From Bifidobacterium reuteri DSM 23975 (GTDB lineage: Bacteria > Actinomycetota > Actinomycetes > Actinomycetales > Bifidobacteriaceae), in the NCBI RefSeq assembly GCF_000741695.1, contig NZ_JGZK01000005.1, positions 248,001 to 312,000 of the forward strand: DNA of 64,000 bases, given 5' to 3'. This document shows positions 53,976-62,714 of this stretch, one piece after another (within the stretch, counting starts at the first letter, position 1; each line of letters begins with the position of its first letter). The notes below the pieces were generated by a model. The model worked only from the letters and a program-made list of their open reading frames with translations, did not search any database and was not told where the DNA came from. The position numbers and the translations under genes were made by a program.

Positions 53976-56900
53976 ATGGCTGAACCGGAATATGCCGTAC
54001 TGTTTGATCAGCTTTTCGTCCTTGACGATGTCATCGAACATGCCGGTGGAACCGCGCCTGCGGTAATACTGTGCCATCGTGAGGGCAAAGGCGCCAGCGC
54101 GAACGAATTACGCGTGAAAAACGGTTCTATCACAGGCATCAGCATGGGTGAAATCCGGTACGTGTCACAGGCCGACTGGCGACTTGGCAAATGCGAATAT
54201 AAACGACGAACCCACGCGCAGGAGCTGCAACGGATGGAATCCACGCGCGGCGGAGACGATTCAAAAAGCGTTGAAGGCAAACGAGCCGATGCATCTGTGT
54301 CATCAATCAATGCCCACAGTGCGCCCGAACGGAAGATCCAATTATTCCGCTCCCTGTTTCGCGGCCGTGACGACGTATACGCGCACGGATTCGTGAGCCA
54401 GAAAACCGGCAAGGTCGGATATGCGCCGGCGGCATGGAATGAATGGACCACATTGCCGAATGGCAAAAGGGTGCCCACTCCGCCGGATCGGCGTCGTTGC
54501 AAACCTCTGACCGATCAGATATTGCTTGAGCATTTCACCAAGCGAGACATGAGGATGACGAATGTCGTCGGACTGTACCCGATGTCCAAGGAGTCAAAGG
54601 TCTGGTTTCTGGCCATCGATTTCGACGACGCCGGCTGGCGCGATGAGATCACTGCGACCCGACGTATCTGCGAGCAGCATGGGTTGACGCCGGCCATGGA
54701 ACGTTCACGCTCCGGTGACGGAGGACACCTATGGCTGTTCTTCACCGAACAGGTCGAAGCCGCTCAAGCCCGGCGTATGGGAGACGTATTGCTCACCGAA
54801 GCGTCCGATCTGGTGAACATCACATTCCGCTCATACGATCGTATGTTTCCCAACCAGAACACGTTACCCGCCGGTGGTTTCGGCAATCTAATCGCACTGC
54901 CTCTGCAACGTTTGGCAAGGGACAAAGGCAACAGCGTGTTCGTGGATGAACGATTCGAGCCATACCCGGACCAGTGGGCATATCTGGCCTCAATCAGGCG
55001 AATCACGCCCGAGCAAGTGCATGCCATCGCTTCCCTGTCCTCAACGTTGGAAGGACCGCTGGGCAGTCTCAACCGGGAAGGACCACCTGCGGAATCTTGG
55101 GCCAAGAAATCCCCTGCACATTCGGACGCAACGCACACGCGACCGGATGACAACGCCTATCAGCAGGTGATATTCGACCAATTCAATGGGAATCATTCCA
55201 TCAAACAACACAGAACGCTCACTCCAACGGATGTCCCCGAAACTGTTGATATCGTCGAGCGCAACATGCTCGTCATACCGAAAAACGGCATGACGGCACT
55301 CGCGCTCAACACGATACGACGACTTGCGGCATTCGCCAACCCGGATTTCTATCGAGCCCAGGCCATGCGCCAGCCCGTATACAACAAGCCGCGCATTATC
55401 TATCGCGGCGAAGAAACAGATGCTGCAATCCTACTGCCTCGTGGGTGCAAAGATCCACTGGCCACCTTACTGAGCGAGGCCGGAGCCACAGTGATCTGCA
55501 CGGACGAACGCAATGCGGGCAAACGCATACGCGCACAATTCACCGGCACACTCAACAAACAGCAAATCTCCGCCGCAAAAGCCCTGCTCGCACATGACAA
55601 CGGCATCCTCATCGCGCCAACCGGCTTCGGTAAAACCGTGATAGCAGCCGATCTCATCGCCAAACGCAAAACCAGCACGTTGATCGTACTACGGTCGTCC
55701 GCACTGCTCGGTCAGTGGAAGGAACGGCTCGAACAATTCCTCAACGTCACAGCGACACTGCCGCCATTGCGAACCAGAACCGGACGAATCAGCCGACGGC
55801 AACGCAGCGTCATCGGCCAGATCGGCGGTGGACGAAACGAACCCAACGGCATCATCGACATTGCATTGGCACAGTCGCTCTTCGAACAAGGCGACGTACC
55901 CGGAGACAAGCACATCAAAACCCTCGTCAGGAACTACGGCATGGTGATTTTCGACGAATGCCACCACGTCGCCTCCATCGACACCGAAGCCATCGCACAA
56001 GCAGCCACCGCCAAATACGTCTATGGACTTACCGGCACCTTGAAACGCGACGACGGCATGCATCCCATAGCCGTCATGCAATGCGGGCCGGTACGGTACA
56101 CCGTCGATGTCAAAGACCAGATGGCCTCGCAACACTTCACACGCCGGTTCATTCCGCGATTCACGCCCGTCAACCTCGACCTCATCGAACCATACACGTA
56201 TCACGACTATCTTGAAGCGGCATGTGCCAATGAGGAACGCAACGCCATGATTCTCAACGATGCCATGAACATCATCGACGAAGGCCGCACGCCACTTCTG
56301 CTCACCAAACGCATCGAACACGCCAAATCGCTCGCCGATGGGCTACAAACACGCGGATGTGCGCATGTGATCCTTCTCTATGGCGCAGATCCGAAGAAAA
56401 CCAAACAAGCCAACCTGGACCGGCTCGCCCATGTTTCCCCGGGGGAGAGTCTTGTCGTTGTGGCGACTGGCAGCTATATCGGCGAAGGATTCGACCAGAA
56501 ACGGCTCGATACGCTTCTGCTCGCCGCTCCGGTGTCCGTGGAAGCGGCCGTCACCCAATACGTGGGGCGTCTGCACCGCGACAATGATGGCAAATGTGAG
56601 GTACGCGTCTACGACTATATCGATGCGACCGTGCCCATGGCCACTGGCATGTATCGCAAACGATTGAAGGCATATTTGGCGCAAGGATATGAGCCACTGC
56701 TGTCCGAAGAGGACCGGACCTGCGCGATGCGACAGGCCAAGACGAAGGCGTTGATGCAGCGCAAGGCGAGTCTGACGCAGACGGATGCCGGCAAGGATAC
56801 GCCCGTCATCACCGCGGCGGGATTCCTCAAGACGCTCCGTGATGACATCGATCATTGCGGGCACACGATGACCATCCATGCCGGATACCTATCGGAACGC

Positions 56901-57230
56901 GCCATCAAACAAGTCGACGACGTAATTCTCAAGGCGGTCGGCAGGGGAGTAAAAGTCGACGTCACCGTACGCCTCTCGTCCACGGCGACACCGGCCTCGC
57001 GCGCCCGCACCGAACGCAACATGGACAGGCTCCGCGCGCTGGGATGCACTGTGCACGCCGTCGAATCCTGCAGCGAATTTGTCATCTTCGACGAAGCCCT
57101 CGTCTGGTTCGGCACCATCGAACCGTTGGGCAACCCCAAACCGGACGACTGTTCGCTACGGTTCATCGACGCCACGGTCGCCGCCAACCTCCACCAGGAA
57201 ACAGGACATACGCTCGCCGTCACCCACTGA
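53976..57230 (+). CDS. TOTE-type conflict-system protein: AEP primase + SF2 helicase + PLD-like domain
   Basis: 1084 residues. Residues 1-~115 are unassigned. About 119-340 is an archaeo-eukaryotic primase-like domain: FLAIDFDDAG (metal-binding Asp 215 and 217), RSGDGGHLWLFF (His 251) and QNTLPAGGFGNLIALPLQ. About 525-900 is a superfamily 2 helicase: APTGFGKT (547-554), FDECHH (659-664), LTGT (685-688) and QYVGRLHR (861-868). About 946-1084 is phospholipase-D-like. In this C-terminal domain the usual HxK reads SCSEF before VIFDEALVWFGTIEP, so catalytic His and Lys seem lost. From memory this domain order belongs to the predicted TOTE conflict systems. AAAGGAG lies 10 bases before ATG 53976. 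Lys is mostly AAA here, unlike core genes (AAG), suggesting transfer. Confidence 0.85.
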   Translation: MAEPEYAVLFDQLFVLDDVIEHAGGTAPAVILCHREGKGASANELRVKNGSITGISMGEIRYVSQADWRLGKCEYKRRTHAQELQRMESTRGGDDSKSVEGKRADASVSSINAHSAPERKIQLFRSLFRGRDDVYAHGFVSQKTGKVGYAPAAWNEWTTLPNGKRVPTPPDRRRCKPLTDQILLEHFTKRDMRMTNVVGLYPMSKESKVWFLAIDFDDAGWRDEITATRRICEQHGLTPAMERSRSGDGGHLWLFFTEQVEAAQARRMGDVLLTEASDLVNITFRSYDRMFPNQNTLPAGGFGNLIALPLQRLARDKGNSVFVDERFEPYPDQWAYLASIRRITPEQVHAIASLSSTLEGPLGSLNREGPPAESWAKKSPAHSDATHTRPDDNAYQQVIFDQFNGNHSIKQHRTLTPTDVPETVDIVERNMLVIPKNGMTALALNTIRRLAAFANPDFYRAQAMRQPVYNKPRIIYRGEETDAAILLPRGCKDPLATLLSEAGATVICTDERNAGKRIRAQFTGTLNKQQISAAKALLAHDNGILIAPTGFGKTVIAADLIAKRKTSTLIVLRSSALLGQWKERLEQFLNVTATLPPLRTRTGRISRRQRSVIGQIGGGRNEPNGIIDIALAQSLFEQGDVPGDKHIKTLVRNYGMVIFDECHHVASIDTEAIAQAATAKYVYGLTGTLKRDDGMHPIAVMQCGPVRYTVDVKDQMASQHFTRRFIPRFTPVNLDLIEPYTYHDYLEAACANEERNAMILNDAMNIIDEGRTPLLLTKRIEHAKSLADGLQTRGCAHVILLYGADPKKTKQANLDRLAHVSPGESLVVVATGSYIGEGFDQKRLDTLLLAAPVSVEAAVTQYVGRLHRDNDGKCEVRVYDYIDATVPMATGMYRKRLKAYLAQGYEPLLSEEDRTCAMRQAKTKALMQRKASLTQTDAGKDTPVITAAGFLKTLRDDIDHCGHTMTIHAGYLSERAIKQVDDVILKAVGRGVKVDVTVRLSSTATPASRARTERNMDRLRALGCTVHAVESCSEFVIFDEALVWFGTIEPLGNPKPDDCSLRFIDATVAANLHQETGHTLAVTH

Positions 57231-57345
57231 CTCATCCTCCGCCCACGTTCGTATCAGCCCTTTAGCCGATGTGCAAACGCCGGCACATGTCCACGGCACG
57301 ACCGGAAGCAAGCGGACTGCAGCCGAAGCGCGTACCGTTGCGCAC

Positions 57346-57789
57346 ATGCTGGACCACATCACCCTACATGTGACGGACATCGAACGCAGCGTCAACTTCT
57401 ACACACGGGCGCTCGCCCCACTCGGCTACATCGTCAAGGCGCATCACGAGTCGACGCTCGGATTCGGCGTGAACGACGGCACCCTCCACTCCGACTTCTA
57501 CCTCTCGCCGACGGACGCCGACGCAACCAGCCACAGCCATGACGGAACCGAAACGGTCTCACCCGTCACCCACATCGCCTTCCTCGCCCCAAGCATCGAT
57601 GCCATCCGCGCATTCCACGCCGCCGCGCTCGCCGCCGGAGGCCAGGACAACGGCGCTCCAGGGCCGCGCCCCTATCATCCCGGCTATTACTCGGCGTTCG
57701 TACTGGACCCGGATGGCAACAACATCGAAGCGGTCGTCGACTGGTCCGGATGGTTCGGCGACGGCCATATTGATGCGGGCGTAGAATGA
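57346..57789 (+). CDS. VOC family protein (glyoxalase/bleomycin-resistance fold)
   Basis: 147 residues. MLDHITLHVTDIERSVNFYT, LGFGVNDGTLHSDFYLSP, VTHIAFLAPSIDAIRAFHAA and YYSAFVLDPDGNNIEAVVDW form the paired beta-alpha-beta-beta-beta modules, with metal ligands H4 and the Glu of NNIEAV. Substrate unknown. No clear Shine-Dalgarno sequence. Located 115 bases downstream of the TOTE-type gene; a link is not established. Confidence 0.9.
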   Translation: MLDHITLHVTDIERSVNFYTRALAPLGYIVKAHHESTLGFGVNDGTLHSDFYLSPTDADATSHSHDGTETVSPVTHIAFLAPSIDAIRAFHAAALAAGGQDNGAPGPRPYHPGYYSAFVLDPDGNNIEAVVDWSGWFGDGHIDAGVE

Positions 57790-57840
57790 GTGGGAAGTTG
57801 TGGTGCGGAATCGGAATCGTACATTGTGGTCGGAGGCATT

Positions 57841-58077
57841 ATGGCGAAGATTGGTATGAGTAACCTTTTGGAGGCCAATGGTCTTCGCTTGGGATACACG
57901 GCGAAGACGGTCACGGTCACTGAGCCGGCGACCGGGTTTAAGATTGTGTTCAACAATGACGGCTCCGTGAGGAGCAACACGTTCCCTTCCGAATCGCTTC
58001 CTTTGGTGGAAGGCTATTTCAAGCGTTCCTACCCGTTCGTGGAGGATGCTCGTGAAGTAGATCGCGAATATGCCTGA
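57841..58077 (+). CDS. Small protein of unknown function, first of a two-gene cassette
   Basis: 78 residues, not recognised. AKTVTVTEPATGFKIVFNND and SLPLVEGYFKRSYPFVEDAR are the most structured parts. GGAGG lies upstream of ATG 57841. It overlaps the next gene by 8 bases, which suggests a coupled pair such as a toxin-antitoxin module, though this is inference. Confidence 0.65.
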   Translation: MAKIGMSNLLEANGLRLGYTAKTVTVTEPATGFKIVFNNDGSVRSNTFPSESLPLVEGYFKRSYPFVEDAREVDREYA

Positions 58078-58339
58078 AATCTGGTTTGAAGACGTCGCCG
58101 GATACGAGTTCTATGTGACCAGCAATGACGGCGGCCACGGCGTGCACTTTCACATCAAGCGCAACAACTCGTATCGGCTCGCCAGGTTTGTGTTGACCGC
58201 CGATGGCGATGTGGTTGTGGATTCAACCACACTTGACGCCAAGACGACCAGGAAAATCCAGCTGTACATACGTCGTAACTGGAATGGTTTCGTGCAGGCG
58301 TGGCGCAGCTTCTTCGGCAACTGTCACTTCGATAAGTAA
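58070..58339 (+). CDS. DUF4160-like small protein, second of a two-gene cassette
   Basis: 89 residues. The start MPEIWFEDVAGYEFYVTSND followed by GGHGVHFHIKR resembles the MPxI...HxPPHxH pattern of DUF4160, and the end (IRRNWNGFVQAWRSFFG) matches its W-rich tail. DUF4160 genes often pair with a small partner in toxin-antitoxin-like arrangements. The match is weak and the function unknown. It overlaps its upstream partner by 8 bases. Confidence 0.6.
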   Translation: MPEIWFEDVAGYEFYVTSNDGGHGVHFHIKRNNSYRLARFVLTADGDVVVDSTTLDAKTTRKIQLYIRRNWNGFVQAWRSFFGNCHFDK

Positions 58340-58585
58340 CGCTACTGATAAGCAGCAATCATCACCTCCATGGAGATCAATCGCATGAACGTCATATGTC
58401 AGTGGTGATGTTGCGCATATAGTTCATGCAGCCCGCGGTGTTGGTGTGCGATGGCCATGAGCTGGTCATGCGATATGGGAATATGTCCGATGGATGGCAG
58501 CAAGCATATGATGGCTCGCCTCATCACACGTGCAAGTGCGGCAATTACCGTACGAGCGGAGCAATAACCACAGAAGGAGGGCTAT

Positions 58586-59014
58586 GTGACACCGATCGAA
58601 TTGTCCACCCGCCGCAGGGTGACCGGACTGACCTCGGACGAGTTCGCCCGACTGTTCGTAACGATCGAGCGAAAGGTGGATGGCGAGAACGTCCACTGGG
58701 ACGCCGCGGATGTCGAATCATGGGAGATTGTAGGCCCGCCGCCTACCGCCGACCAGCATCTCATCGATACGTTGGGCGCCGCGCAGGAATTCGTCGCGGC
58801 ACTGGCCGATCAGCTGTACCGTGCCACGATGCCGGCCTCCGAGGGCGACACACTCACCGCCTACAGCGACAATCTGACCTTCTGGGCCGAGCATCCCAAC
58901 TTCGGCGGCATGCCATACGCACTGTGGAATTTTGCCGCGTTGCAGGCAGTCGAATGGATTCGCAAGGAGACCGGCATCATCTGCGAGCTGGACGCTCGCC
59001 GGCCTCTGGTGTGA
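58586..59014 (+). CDS. Hypothetical protein
   Basis: 142 residues, family not recognised. STRRRVTGLTSDEFARLFVT is reminiscent of a small DNA- or protein-binding helix, followed by a mostly helical region (YALWNFAALQAVEWIRKET). GTG 58586 is preceded by AAGGAGG 5 bases upstream, a strong ribosome-binding site. The 246 bases before it hold nothing recognisable. It faces a repeat cluster and a GNAT gene downstream. Confidence 0.7.
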   Translation: MTPIELSTRRRVTGLTSDEFARLFVTIERKVDGENVHWDAADVESWEIVGPPPTADQHLIDTLGAAQEFVAALADQLYRATMPASEGDTLTAYSDNLTFWAEHPNFGGMPYALWNFAALQAVEWIRKETGIICELDARRPLV

Positions 59015-59046
59015 CCAACTGTGGACCTGCGAGAGGCCAACGCAGG

Positions 59047-59171
59047 CCCACGGTGTAGTGACTTGCCCATGGTGTAGGGATGCGTTTTCAAGAAAAGGCG
59101 GAAACAAGCCATTTTCTGTCCCTACACCGTGGGACATTCCCTACATCATGGGCAAATCCCTACACCATGGG
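59047..59171. repeat. Cluster of five 15-bp inverted/direct repeats, CCCAYGGTGTAGGGA
   Basis: Copies at 59047-59061 and 59066-59080 in one orientation, and reverse complements at 59119-59133, 59138-59152 and 59157-59171. Neighbouring copies on each side are spaced by 19 bases. The middle copies form a ~15-bp stem around a 38-base loop containing GCGGAAACAAGCCATT. Confidence 0.85.
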
Positions 59172-59258
59172 TGGTGGAAATACCGGCGACACGGCACTCG
59201 GATTGCTGTGGCGCAATGCCGGCCGGCGCATGGCGTTGCACGCGGCCACGCCGGTGGC

Positions 59259-59753
59259 TCAATCACCGTAATTGATCATCTCCAGTTCCGGTCCCAAGTC
59301 CTCGGTCTGGGTGCGACCGGTTTCATGGAACCCGATGTGCCGGTAGAATTCTTGCGCGTTGGTGTTGAACCGCATGACCCACAATGCGAGTCGGTTATTG
59401 CCGATTGCCCTTTGCCCGGCCTCGACCAGCATTCGTCCGGCTCCGCGATGATGCTGGCTTTCCAGCACATACAACGATGCCAATTCCGCCGCGCCGGGAC
59501 GATCAGTCGGCGGACGGGGAGTGCGCAGGAGCTCAGCGAAGCCGATCACCTGATCCGCATCTACAGCGACCAGCGTGACCTGATCGCGATTCTGAGTGGC
59601 CTTGCGAGTCAGCGCAAGTGCGAACTCAGGCGTGATCGCATCCACAATCCCCTGCGGGATGCGCCCCTGATTGAGCTCCCGCCATGTACGTGACTGCACC
59701 TGGGCCTTCTGCTCGAACCATTTCGGCTCGATGGGAACAATGCGAATCGTCAT
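59259..59753 (-). CDS. GNAT family N-acetyltransferase
   Basis: 164 residues. RTWRELNQGRIPQGIVDAIT, VVGFAELL-like VIGFAEL, YVLESQHHRGAGRMLVEAGQ (acetyl-CoA loop, QxxGxG) and FYRHIGFHETG fit GNAT. Substrate unknown. The start MTIRIVPIEP is preferred; ATG 59762 adds three residues. No strong ribosome-binding site. It is flanked on both sides by repeat clusters sharing a 16-base core. Confidence 0.88.
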   Translation of the reverse strand: MTIRIVPIEPKWFEQKAQVQSRTWRELNQGRIPQGIVDAITPEFALALTRKATQNRDQVTLVAVDADQVIGFAELLRTPRPPTDRPGAAELASLYVLESQHHRGAGRMLVEAGQRAIGNNRLALWVMRFNTNAQEFYRHIGFHETGRTQTEDLGPELEMINYGD

Positions 59754-59828
59754 ACAGTTCATGGTAGCGGCCTGCGACGCGAAAGGAACGGCAGCCAAGA
59801 CGAATACCGGCCTTAGCCGAATGGCATT

Positions 59829-60173
59829 GCGGAAACAAACCATTGCGACAGCGTGAGCATGATTCACATGGGTGAGCGCGGTACGATACACCGATTCGGC
59901 TCATTTCGGACTGTCGTACCGCATTGCTGTGGCACGACAGTTCAAGCAATCGTTTTCATTCGGTGTCGTGACAATATGGCGGAATCACAAACCGCGGAAA
60001 CAAGCCATTCTGTTCCGGTCCGGCAAATTGGTCCCGGGCACCGCCGCGGTACGACATGCGAAAAACAGCCGATTTCACGTATAGTACCGCACCGGGTTGT
60101 ACACAATATGGCGAGAACGCTGTTTTCGGGCTACCGTACCGCAATGACGCCCGGCTCGACGCCTGGTACCGCC
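59829..60173. repeat. Second repeat cluster with GTACCGC hairpins
   Basis: GCGGAAACAARCCATT occurs at 59829-59844 and 59994-60009. GCGGTACGA / TCGTACCGC pair at 59878-59886 and 59914-59922; GCGGTAC / GTACCGC at 60046-60052 and 60084-60090. ACAATATGGCG occurs at 59971 and 60103. More GTACCG boxes lie at 60136 and 60166. The 448-base gap holds no gene. Confidence 0.8.
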
Positions 60174-60201
60174 AATCAGGTGCCAAGCCGGCAACGAACA
60201 A

Positions 60202-61617
60202 TCACAGTTCGACCTGACTCCAATGCTCGGGCAACGGAATATGACGGGTTGCGGTGATGCAGGCGAGCACGAGGCCCGCGGCCGAGCACACGACGACCAA
60301 CATCATGACCGCGCGGAATCCGAACCCGGGAGCCTGCAGCAGCCATCCGACGAGCGCCGGGGCGAGCGCGCCGGGCACGCCGACTGTCGTCTCGAACACG
60401 GTGGAGACGCGTCCCTGCATGTCGTCCGGCGTGCGCCCGTAGATGAACCCGAGTTCGCCGGCGTTCAGCGCGGGGAACAGCAGGGCCGGCGCGGCCAGGC
60501 ATACGACGATCACGGCGTAGGAGTCGGTGAACAGCAGCGGGATCATCGCAGCCGTCAGCACGGCGAACGTGAGCATGATGATTCCGCCGGTGGGGACGTG
60601 GTCGACCAGCCATCCGGCGGCCAGCGACCCGGCGAACGCGGCGATGCCGGTCACCGTGCCGACCAGTCCGATGAGCGCGGCGTCGGTGCCACGCGCAGCG
60701 AGCATGATCTGCACGCCGACGATGCTTCCCACGCAGGCGACGTTGATGATTGCGCCTTGCACGATGGCTGCGAGGATCACACGCCGGGTCAGCGTCCAAC
60801 GCCAGCCCTCAATGAACTGCGTAAGAAACGACGGATTGTCGCCGGATGTGGCCGTCACCGTGGGCATCGCCGGCGACGTTGCCGCGGCATCGACGGCCTT
60901 GATTCCATCCGCACCAGTGCGCTTCGGCAGTCGCAACGTCGTGGCCGAGGCGATGCCGTACAGGATGGTGGAGACGAGGAACGGGAGCCATCCGGCGAGC
61001 CGGTACAGCAACCCGCCAATCACTCCGCCGGACAGTTCGACGCAGGATTCGCGCGCCTCGCGAATGGCCTGCGCCTTGGCGAACCGTTCCATCGGCACGA
61101 TCGATTTGAGCATCGCGTCGTTGGATGGTCCCAGCAGTCCGTTCGTGACGGCGAACAGGACGACCAACACGGCGAATGCGAGCGTGGTCATCGTGCCGGA
61201 TGCGAGCATGCCGGTCGCGACGGCGGACAGCGTCAGTCCGATCAGGCCGAGGGCGATCATGAGACGGCGCCGGTCATGCCGGTCTGCGATCGCGCCGCCG
61301 AACGACATCAGGACCAGCCCGATTGCCGATTCCGCGGTGACGAGCAGACCCGCCACGAACGGCGAGCCGGAGAGCGCAAGGCCGACCAGCGGTATGGAGA
61401 ACGTGCGCAGGCTGACCGCGCACCCGTCGGCGGTGTCGGCCGCGAACCAGTCGCGATAGGCGCGGCTGCGCCATAGTGAGCGGGATGTCGGCGGGACGGC
61501 CGTGCCTGAGCGATCGTGCCCTGACGCCGGATTCGGCGGGACAGTCGGGACTGGGGAGGACGAGGGATGCGGAAGCTGTGAAGACCGCGGGGACGAGGAA
61601 GAATTATCGGCGTTCAT
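60202..61617 (-). CDS. MFS transporter, macrolide-efflux-like
   Basis: 471 residues. A Ser/Pro-rich cytoplasmic N-terminus of ~50 residues precedes about twelve membrane segments. The MFS signature is GGAIADRHDRRRLMIALGL (motif A, GxxxDxxGRR-like); a second half repeats at LAAGWLVDHVPTGG. PSNDAMLKSIVPMERFAKAQ and TVFETTVGVPGALAPALVG recall macrolide/multidrug exporters of the MefA type. Substrate unknown. GAGTCACC before the ATG is a weak ribosome-binding site. Confidence 0.9.
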   Translation of the reverse strand: MNADNSSSSPRSSQLPHPSSSPVPTVPPNPASGHDRSGTAVPPTSRSLWRSRAYRDWFAADTADGCAVSLRTFSIPLVGLALSGSPFVAGLLVTAESAIGLVLMSFGGAIADRHDRRRLMIALGLIGLTLSAVATGMLASGTMTTLAFAVLVVLFAVTNGLLGPSNDAMLKSIVPMERFAKAQAIREARESCVELSGGVIGGLLYRLAGWLPFLVSTILYGIASATTLRLPKRTGADGIKAVDAAATSPAMPTVTATSGDNPSFLTQFIEGWRWTLTRRVILAAIVQGAIINVACVGSIVGVQIMLAARGTDAALIGLVGTVTGIAAFAGSLAAGWLVDHVPTGGIIMLTFAVLTAAMIPLLFTDSYAVIVVCLAAPALLFPALNAGELGFIYGRTPDDMQGRVSTVFETTVGVPGALAPALVGWLLQAPGFGFRAVMMLVVVCSAAGLVLACITATRHIPLPEHWSQVEL

Positions 61618-62152
61618 GGTGACTCGTTTCGTGTGTCAGCCCCGAACGGAATCCGGCGAGCGCGCGCGAGAAAACGTGAAGAGTCTGCGACGCAGATTCG
61701 TATGGATGATCGGGGTGATGTCTGGAATATTCGCATAACGGCATGTCGCGGCTGCAATCTGTACGGCCACGAGGCATGAGGAACGGATGGGGCGGTGAGC
61801 CGGTCCGAACCGCATTAGTCGTATGCGAACGATTCCAGAACGAGGTACATGAGCGATCCTTTGCAACGGTCGGGCATGGCAGGCGCGTCGGTGCGCCAGC
61901 ATGCGGCGTCGGAGCCGGGATGACGGCTCCATGCGCCGCCACCTGTTCCGGTATCCACTGTATACCGTCGGCGGCGAGACATGCCCAACGGCGATGATCC
62001 CGACCCCCGACCCACGTCGTACGCGTGCTACCCGGCGGGAATCCTATCGGAGCGCGCGCAACGCACACCCGGCTGCGCACATCCGGCCGCAAGCGTCTGT
62101 CCCGTCGACCGGGGGAGACGCCGGAATGCCGACTCAGCGGAACGGACGCCGC
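61618..62152. other. 535-base intergenic region
   Basis: No gene supported. The frames here are short, lack ribosome-binding sites and match no family. A small inverted repeat CGGTAT / ATACCG lies near 61950-61970. The part next to 61618 should contain the MFS promoter on the minus strand. Confidence 0.6.
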
Positions 62153-62518
62153 CTATTCGCCGATGATCGAGCCGACGATGCCGGAGACGACGGCCATGAT
62201 GAGTGAGCCGAGCACCGCCCACCAGAACCCGTGGATGATGACGCCCACGTCGAACAGGGAGAGGGCCAGCCACGAGGCGAGCTCCATGAACATCCAGTTG
62301 AGCACCAACGCGAACAGCCCCAGCGTCAGCACGGAGATAGGCAGAGCGAGCATGTGGATCACCGGTTTGATGGATGCGTTGATTAGCGCCATGAACAGGG
62401 AGAACGCGGCGATGCCGAGAATCGGCGGCTCGCCCACCGCCTCCATGCCGGGCAGCACGGCGACCATGACGCCCGCCGCAACGGTCAGCACCAGCCAATG
62501 GGAGATGAATTGCTTCAT
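62153..62518 (-). CDS. Phage holin family 4-like membrane protein
   Basis: 121 residues, four hydrophobic helices. LVLTVAAGVMVAVLPGMEAV, FSLFMALINASIKPVIHMLALPI and a C-terminal FWWAVLGSLIMAVVSGIVGS match the Phage_holin_4_2 (DUF360-like) group, which is widespread in bacterial chromosomes and usually unrelated to prophages. No phage genes are nearby. Function unknown. Confidence 0.88.
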   Translation of the reverse strand: MKQFISHWLVLTVAAGVMVAVLPGMEAVGEPPILGIAAFSLFMALINASIKPVIHMLALPISVLTLGLFALVLNWMFMELASWLALSLFDVGVIIHGFWWAVLGSLIMAVVSGIVGSIIGE

Positions 62519-62714
62519 GCTTTCGATTCTTCCAGTTCAAATGTCAGCGGAATGTGATGATGCCGCACACCGAAGGGCGACGCCGTACAATGCGGAAGGT
62601 GACCGTTCGCGGGCCCGGTTGCGGGCCTGGCAAGAGGACGGAGACGGAGTACGGATGGTCCGCCGGAACCCGGCGGACCATCCAGGGAAGACTTCAGGGG
62701 AGTGAGGATCGGAA

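Noticed and set aside
59047..59171. CRISPR array
   Set aside because: Repeats are 15 bp, occur in both orientations with 4-5-base gaps, and there are no cas genes.
60223..61476. 417-residue open frame antisense to the MFS gene
   Set aside because: Composition (Arg/Asp/Gly/His-rich) is typical of a shadow frame; no motif.
62153..62518. Prophage remnant suggested by a holin-like gene
   Set aside because: No lysin, integrase, capsid or terminase gene nearby; this family is common in non-phage chromosomes.
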